Assembly (NCBI GenBank): GCA_900557405.1
Contig: USSF01000070.1
Span: 1-10,313, forward strand
DNA from: an uncultured Prevotella sp.
Lineage (GTDB): Bacteria; Bacteroidota; Bacteroidia; Bacteroidales; Bacteroidaceae
Length of the DNA: 10,313 bases
Reading direction: 5' to 3'
Part shown: in pieces, positions 7,984 through 10,313 of the stretch
Numbering within the stretch: the first letter of the stretch is position 1
How the letters are laid out: every line of letters starts with the position of its first letter
Notes under the pieces: generated by a model
The model's input: the letters and a program-made list of their open reading frames with translations, nothing else
What the model was told of the DNA's origin: nothing
Databases searched by the model: none
Position numbers and translations under genes: made by a program

Positions 7984-8724
7984 TCAATCCATGAACCCCT
8001 GTTTCCTCAATGCCTCGAGCATTGTGGCAGACATGGCTTCGTTGGCCTCGCGGGTATAGCGGATGTCGGTAAAGATCTGTGCGAGCGTCTCCTTGTTGTT
8101 TATCTTGAGGAACTCCTGGTTTTCGGGCAGGTTCTCCTTCGGAGCGTAATATTCATCGATTGTCTGCGGAGTATAGTCGGTATACGTCTCGCTGTGCACG
8201 ATGCTGCGCAGGGGCAGGCGGTCGGTGAGCGGAGGATTCTCGTCGGGCCAGCCCAGCGTGATGGTGGCCACGGGCATGACGAGCCTTGGCAGCTGCAGCG
8301 TGTCGATGATCATCTGCGGGTTATACACCGTGGTGCCGAGATAGCAATAGCCCAGTCCTTCCTCGTCGGCGAGGTTGCAGAAAGTCTGCGTATAGAGCAG
8401 CGCGTCGGTGGCGGCATTCAGAAATGAGAGGATGTTGTCGTATCCGGGATGCGCCTTGCGGCATTCCGCCCATTTGGTGGTGCGGTTGAAATCGGCACAA
8501 ACGGTGAGCACCACCGGCGCCTCCGTCACCATAGGCTGGTTGAAATGCGCCGGAGCGAGCTTGCGCTTCATCTCGTCGGAACGGGTCACGATGACGCTGT
8601 AGAGCTGCAGGTTCCCCATCGTCTGCGTGCGCATCGCCTCGGCGAGCATACGGTCGAGCAGTTCGTCACTCACCGGTTTGTCGGAATATTTTCTTATAGT
8701 CTTTCGGGTTATTATAGATTTCAT
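7984..8724 (-). CDS. NfsA-like nitroreductase family flavoprotein
   Basis: A 246-residue soluble FMN-dependent oxidoreductase of the nitroreductase superfamily. Members reduce nitro compounds, quinones or flavins with NAD(P)H; the physiological substrate here is unknown. The N-terminal RKTIRKYSDKPVSDELL (7-23) carries the basic residues that usually hold the FMN phosphate. QTMGNLQLYSVIVT (34-47) is the conserved strand/loop near the flavin, GLGYCYLGTTVYNP (123-136) is the second FMN-contact block, and PVATITLGWPDENP (151-164) and RLPLRSIVHSETY (169-181) match the NfsA/FRP-type C-terminal extension. The length is usual for NfsA-like proteins. The start ATG at 8724 fits the first strand and lies about 35 bp downstream of a TAATTTTG -7 element. 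It is the first gene of the minus-strand block with cstA and the ComEC-family gene. Confidence 0.9.
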   Translation of the reverse strand: MKSIITRKTIRKYSDKPVSDELLDRMLAEAMRTQTMGNLQLYSVIVTRSDEMKRKLAPAHFNQPMVTEAPVVLTVCADFNRTTKWAECRKAHPGYDNILSFLNAATDALLYTQTFCNLADEEGLGYCYLGTTVYNPQMIIDTLQLPRLVMPVATITLGWPDENPPLTDRLPLRSIVHSETYTDYTPQTIDEYYAPKENLPENQEFLKINNKETLAQIFTDIRYTREANEAMSATMLEALRKQGFMD

Positions 8725-8758
8725 AGATCTTTTGATTTTTCTTTTGTCAGATTCCCTG

Positions 8759-8766
8759 CAAAATTA
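8759..8766 (-). promoter_or_regulatory. Bacteroidetes -7 promoter element for the nitroreductase gene
   Basis: Read on the minus strand this is TAATTTTG, a full match to TAnnTTTG. Transcription would start near 8752, leaving a leader of about 28 nt before the ATG at 8724. No TTTG -33 element stands at 19-21 bp upstream. A CGGAAA/TTTCCG inverted repeat with a 3-nt loop (8798-8812) lies 31 bp upstream of the element and could be an operator. Confidence 0.6.
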
Positions 8767-8889
8767 GTAATTATTTGGCAATAATGCCGCCCCGCAACGG
8801 AAAATATTTCCGTCCATACCTCTTATTATACATTATTATTAATTCAAGTTTCTGATTTGGACATAACCTTGATAAATATGGCTGCTCTC

Positions 8890-8968
8890 CTCGTCAACTT
8901 GTCTACTCGTCAACTTCTGATAATATCCTATAAGAAGCAGACGGGTTGACGAGACAGGGTCAGACGGG
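8890..8968. repeat. Nested direct and inverted repeats able to form alternative hairpins
   Basis: CTCGTCAACTT occurs twice, at 8890-8900 and 8906-8916, 16 bp apart. Its inverse GTTGACGAG is at 8945-8953 and pairs over 9 bp with either copy, so two mutually exclusive hairpins are possible. With the second copy, an inner TTCT/AGAA pair (8915-8918 with 8933-8936) extends the fold. CAGACGGG is also repeated (8938-8945 and 8961-8968). Confidence 0.6.
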
Positions 8969-8979
8969 GAAACGGATAA

Positions 8980-9083
8980 ATGCGAAAAGGACCTCGACAC
9001 CACGTCGAAGTCCTTTCCATCATTTTTGAATGTCTTAGCTGTTAGTATTAATGTAGCATGTAATTCTGAAAATCAGTGTTTTG
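8980..9083 (-). ncRNA. Candidate small RNA of about 100 nt, or a leader transcript
   Basis: A consensus promoter points left and should start near 9083, and a stem-loop with a short T run lies at 9016-8986. Together they bound a transcript of roughly 100 nt with no gene of normal size in it. A 31-codon frame starting MMERTSTWCRGPF (9023 to 8928) begins just before the hairpin and runs past it, so a short leader peptide is an alternative. A third option is a long 5' leader of the nitroreductase mRNA. Ends are estimated, not measured. Confidence 0.3.
8986..9016 (-). terminator. Hairpin with 12-bp stem, probable terminator of leftward transcription
   Basis: AAAGGAC (8986-8992) pairs with GTCCTTT (9010-9016). 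After one C/A mismatch, TCGAC (8994-8998) pairs with GTCGA (9004-9008) around a 5-nt loop. Read on the minus strand the stem runs directly into TTTTCGCATTT; read on the plus strand it is followed by T5 only after a 6-nt gap. It lies about 75 bp downstream of the perfect leftward promoter at 9090-9121, which favours the minus-strand reading. Confidence 0.5.
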
Positions 9084-9089
9084 ATGTTG

Positions 9090-9121
9090 CAAAGGTATTG
9101 CAATACTTGATATAAGACAAA
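9090..9121 (-). promoter_or_regulatory. Perfect leftward Bacteroidetes promoter
   Basis: On the minus strand, TTTG (9121-9118) is followed by 20 bp and then TACCTTTG (9097-9090). Both elements match the consensus fully, and the spacing equals that of the rightward promoter at 9425-9456. Transcription should start near 9083 and run toward the hairpin at 9016-8986. The -7 element is overlapped by the palindrome GTATTGCAATAC. Confidence 0.6.
9095..9106. promoter_or_regulatory. Perfect 12-bp palindrome over the leftward promoter
   Basis: GTATTGCAATAC is a perfect 12-bp palindrome that shares bases 9095-9097 with the -7 element of the leftward promoter. TTGCAA, itself palindromic, occurs at 9087-9092 and 9098-9103, 11 bp (one helical turn) apart. 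This is the layout expected of a repressor or activator operator; the binding protein is unknown. Confidence 0.4.
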
Positions 9122-9129
9122 TATTTTTG
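9098..9129 (+). promoter_or_regulatory. Possible rightward promoter overlapping the leftward one
   Basis: TATTTTTG (9122-9129) matches TAnnTTTG. TTG at 9098-9100 stands 21 bp upstream as a partial -33 element. Transcription would start near 9136 and cross the GTAAACGTTTAC palindrome and the 22-bp array. The AT-rich context makes a chance match easier, so confidence is low. Confidence 0.3.
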
Positions 9130-9151
9130 CATTTTAAGCTAAAAAAACTAC

Positions 9152-9163
9152 GTAAACGTTTAC
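9152..9163. promoter_or_regulatory. Perfect palindrome resembling a LacI/GalR-family operator
   Basis: GTAAACGTTTAC is a perfect 12-bp palindrome with the central CG and A/T flanks typical of LacI/GalR-family operators. It would lie at about +17 to +28 of the possible rightward promoter, a usual repressor position, or about 70-80 bp upstream of the leftward start. No LacI-family gene is in the window. Confidence 0.4.
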
Positions 9164-9206
9164 AAATTCGACTGATAGATTACACTCCGTCAGAGGGCTT
9201 TACGAG

Positions 9207-9272
9207 TTACGAAACAATGCTTCTCCGGCCATGAAGCAGCGCTCATCATGCCATGAAACAGCGCTTCTTTGG
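9207..9272. repeat. 22-bp direct repeat, three units of the GAARCAGCGCT type
   Basis: GAAACAATGCT (9211), GAAGCAGCGCT (9233) and GAAACAGCGCT (9255) are exactly 22 bp apart. The second and third share CCATGAARCAGCGCT over 15 bp (9229-9243 and 9251-9265). The first and third share TTCT followed by GG at the unit end. The 22-bp register continues into the palindrome array that follows. A degenerate inverted copy may follow the array at 9363-9382. Confidence 0.65.
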
Positions 9273-9362
9273 TCGTCTCACTGCAGTGAGAATTATTTTT
9301 CACTATAGTGGGAGATATTTTTCACTATAGTGAGATACATTTTTCACTGCAGTGAGACGACC
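9271..9362. repeat. Phased array of four CACTRYAGTG palindromes inside an 18-bp perfect inverted repeat
   Basis: Four 10-bp palindromes lie at 9279-9288 (CACTGCAGTG), 9301-9310 and 9323-9332 (CACTATAGTG) and 9345-9354 (CACTGCAGTG), each exactly 22 bp after the last. The linkers end in A-T5 (ATTTTT). The order GC-AT-AT-GC is symmetric about 9316.5. The outer copies extend into an 18-bp perfect inverted repeat, 9271-9288 with 9345-9362 (GGTCGTCTCACTGCAGTG and its complement). The 12-bp gaps are far too short for CRISPR spacers. The array lies between the divergent promoters and the hemolysin III promoter, which fits a multi-site protein-binding region or a dispersed palindromic element. Confidence 0.85.
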
Positions 9363-9424
9363 GGCGGAGCTTCGCTTCAAGACTAAAGAAATGGCCGGAT
9401 AGAACAAATTAAAATATGGAATAC

Positions 9425-9456
9425 TTTGCCCACGGATATAAAATAGCGTATCTTTG
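9425..9456 (+). promoter_or_regulatory. Perfect Bacteroidetes promoter upstream of the hemolysin III gene
   Basis: TTTG (9425-9428) is followed by 20 bp and TATCTTTG (9449-9456), matching both consensus elements. Transcription would start near 9463, about 140 nt before the ATG at 9604, and read through the 11-bp repeat block. Confidence 0.65.
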
Positions 9457-9503
9457 CATAAGATAAGCTGCATCTCAGCATAACAACCAAGCAAGCTTGT
9501 TGT

Positions 9504-9569
9504 TCTGCATTCGATTTGCATTATCTTTGCATTCGATTTGCATTATCTTTGCATAAGATTTGCGACACA
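9504..9569 (+). promoter_or_regulatory. 11-bp TTTGCATT repeat block that creates tandem -7 elements
   Basis: Six 11-bp units lie end to end: TCTGCATTCGA, TTTGCATTATC, TTTGCATTCGA, TTTGCATTATC, TTTGCATAAGA and TTTGCGACACA. TTTG therefore recurs at 9515, 9526, 9537, 9548 and 9559. Junctions after the two ATTATC units make full TAnnTTTG elements at 9522-9529 and 9544-9551. The first has TTG (9500-9502) 19 bp upstream as a -33 element; the second has no well-spaced one. Leaders to the ATG at 9604 would be about 45-70 nt. The true start sites are not known. Confidence 0.6.
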
Positions 9570-9603
9570 TTATTCACCTTATAATAAAAAGAAACAGACA
9601 ATC

Positions 9604-10260
9604 ATGAAAATGAAAATACATTTCTCCCACAAGGAGGAGCTTTGGAATTCCTGGTCGCACTTCGGCGGCATCGTGATGGGTGTCGGCGTGGGCATCGCCT
9701 TCCTCATATTCTGCATCGGTCACAAGAATGCATGGGCCACGGCCGGCGTATCGCTCTATCTGTTCGGAATGCTGTGCTCGTATATCGCCTCCACGGTATA
9801 CCACGCCCTAAGCGCGCGCAGCGTGTGGAAGGAGCGTCTGCGCAAGTGGGACCACGCCGCAATATACTGGCACATCGCCGGCAGCTACTCGCCGCTGACT
9901 CTCGTGGCACTGCGGCAGCACGGCGGATGGGGATGGGGACTGTTCGTGTTCATCTGGACGTGTGCCATAGTGGGCACGGTGATGAGTTTCCGCCGGCTCA
10001 AGGACCACAGCAATCTGGAGACCAGCTGCTTCGTGGCTATGGGGCTGAGCATCCTCGTGGCCTTCAAGCCGCTGATCGACAGTGTTGGTGCGACTGCCGT
10101 TTCGTGGATTATCGCCGAGGGCGTCTGCTATATCACGGGGGCCGTGTTCTACAGCCTCAACAAGCGGAAATACATGCACAGCGTCTTTCATTTCTTCGTC
10201 CTCGCCGGCAGCATCTGCCATATCATCGCCGTATGGGATGTCTTGATGGAATACCTTTAG
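9604..10260 (+). CDS. Hemolysin III / PAQR-family seven-helix membrane protein
   Basis: 218 residues from the ATG at 9604; the frame is open upstream to 9538, but that part lies in the promoter repeats. A second ATG at 9610 is also possible. Family hallmarks are the opening EELWNSWSHFGG (11-22), STVYH (63-67), KWDHAAIYWHIAGSYSP (81-97), GVCYITGAVFY (173-183) and HSVFHFFVLAGSICH (192-206). S63, H67, D83 and H192/H196/H206 correspond to the residues that bind zinc in the PAQR/CREST superfamily. Seven hydrophobic segments are evident (about 19-39, 43-66, 84-103, 110-130, 140-158, 163-184, 193-213). Bacillus cereus hemolysin III is the namesake, but most family members have no shown haemolytic role and may act as membrane hydrolases or in lipid homeostasis; true toxin activity should not be assumed. 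It is preceded by several promoter elements and followed directly by a heptamer array. Confidence 0.92.
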   Translation: MKMKIHFSHKEELWNSWSHFGGIVMGVGVGIAFLIFCIGHKNAWATAGVSLYLFGMLCSYIASTVYHALSARSVWKERLRKWDHAAIYWHIAGSYSPLTLVALRQHGGWGWGLFVFIWTCAIVGTVMSFRRLKDHSNLETSCFVAMGLSILVAFKPLIDSVGATAVSWIIAEGVCYITGAVFYSLNKRKYMHSVFHFFVLAGSICHIIAVWDVLMEYL

Positions 10261-10313
10261 AATGAAGAATGAAGAATGAAGAATGAAGAATGAAGAATGA
10301 AGAATGAAGAATG
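10259..10313. repeat. AATGAAG heptamer tandem array running off the window end
   Basis: From the last two bases of the hemolysin III stop codon to the window end, 55 bp repeat with a perfect 7-bp period (AATGAAG, nearly eight copies). The array continues beyond the window, so its full length is unknown. TGA occurs in all three frames, so it cannot extend a protein. Its perfection suggests recent expansion and likely copy-number variation. Confidence 0.95.

Larger units (their letters stand above)
8785..9603. other. Signal-dense intergenic region of about 820 bp without a convincing protein gene
   Basis: Divergent region between the nitroreductase gene (leftward) and the hemolysin III gene (rightward). 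The longest frame inside, on the minus strand at 9303-9521, runs through the palindrome array and promoter and has no recognisable protein features. What the region does hold is listed separately: a nested repeat (8890-8968), a hairpin (8986-9016), overlapping divergent promoters (9090-9129), two perfect 12-bp palindromes, a 22-bp-period array (9207-9362 and beyond), a perfect promoter (9425-9456) and an 11-bp repeat block (9504-9569). Stretches at 8813-8889 and 9363-9424 show nothing I can name. Confidence 0.8.

Noticed and set aside
8928..9023. 31-codon minus-strand frame annotated as a gene
   Set aside because: Too short, overlaps a stable hairpin and repeats, and no homologue can be claimed; kept only as an alternative reading of the candidate small RNA.
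9271..9362. CRISPR array
   Set aside because: Repeats are 10 bp with 12-bp gaps that are themselves similar; no cas genes are present.
9303..9521. 72-codon minus-strand frame in the intergenic region
   Set aside because: It spans the palindromes and the rightward promoter, has no promoter or recognisable motif, and looks like chance opening in AT-rich DNA.
8880..9570. Insertion-sequence remnant or inactive transposon ends
   Set aside because: The 18-bp inverted repeat encloses only 56 bp, there is no transposase fragment, and no flanking target duplication is visible.

Overview
The window looks like Bacteroidales DNA, most likely from Prevotella or a close relative. Three things point there. 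The large secreted protein ends in a type IX secretion (T9SS) type A sorting domain. Promoter-like sites follow the Bacteroidetes TAnnTTTG (-7) / TTTG (-33) pattern. Start codons lack Shine-Dalgarno sequences and lie in A-rich leaders. No ribosomal RNA or taxon-defining gene is present, so the genus is an inference.

Layout. (1) 74-3637, + strand: a 1187-residue secreted, GLUG-like repeat protein with an Ig-like domain and a T9SS tail, followed by a 22-bp direct repeat and a strong intrinsic terminator. (2) 3873-4775, + strand: a WYL-domain transcription regulator with its own TATATTTG promoter. It is convergent with (3) a minus-strand block read from right to left: an NfsA-like nitroreductase (8724-7984), a short CstA-family transporter (7907-6426) and a ComEC/Rec2-family channel protein without its usual C-terminal metallo-beta-lactamase domain (6390-4813). 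The last two are 35 bp apart and probably cotranscribed. (4) 8785-9603: about 820 bp without a convincing protein gene but dense in signals. (5) 9604-10260, + strand: a hemolysin III / PAQR-family seven-helix membrane protein, followed by an AATGAAG heptamer array that runs off the window end.

The non-coding block is the most unusual part. From left to right it holds a nested direct/inverted repeat, a 12-bp-stem hairpin, a perfect leftward promoter overlapped by a possible rightward one, two 12-bp perfect palindromes (one resembling a LacI-family operator), a 22-bp-period array that changes from GAARCAGCGCT units to four CACTRYAGTG palindromes bounded by an 18-bp perfect inverted repeat, a perfect rightward promoter, and a block of six 11-bp TTTGCATT units that creates two more -7 elements before the hemolysin III gene. 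A 22-bp period (or 11 bp, its half) recurs in three separate non-coding places in this window.

How the genes fit together: no single pathway links them. The minus-strand block combines a flavin reductase, a probable pyruvate/peptide-type transporter and a DNA-uptake channel component, which looks like ordinary core-genome neighbourhood. No mobile element, CRISPR array, tRNA or rRNA was seen. The best candidates for something undescribed are the phased palindrome array and the promoter-duplicating 11-bp repeats upstream of the hemolysin III gene.
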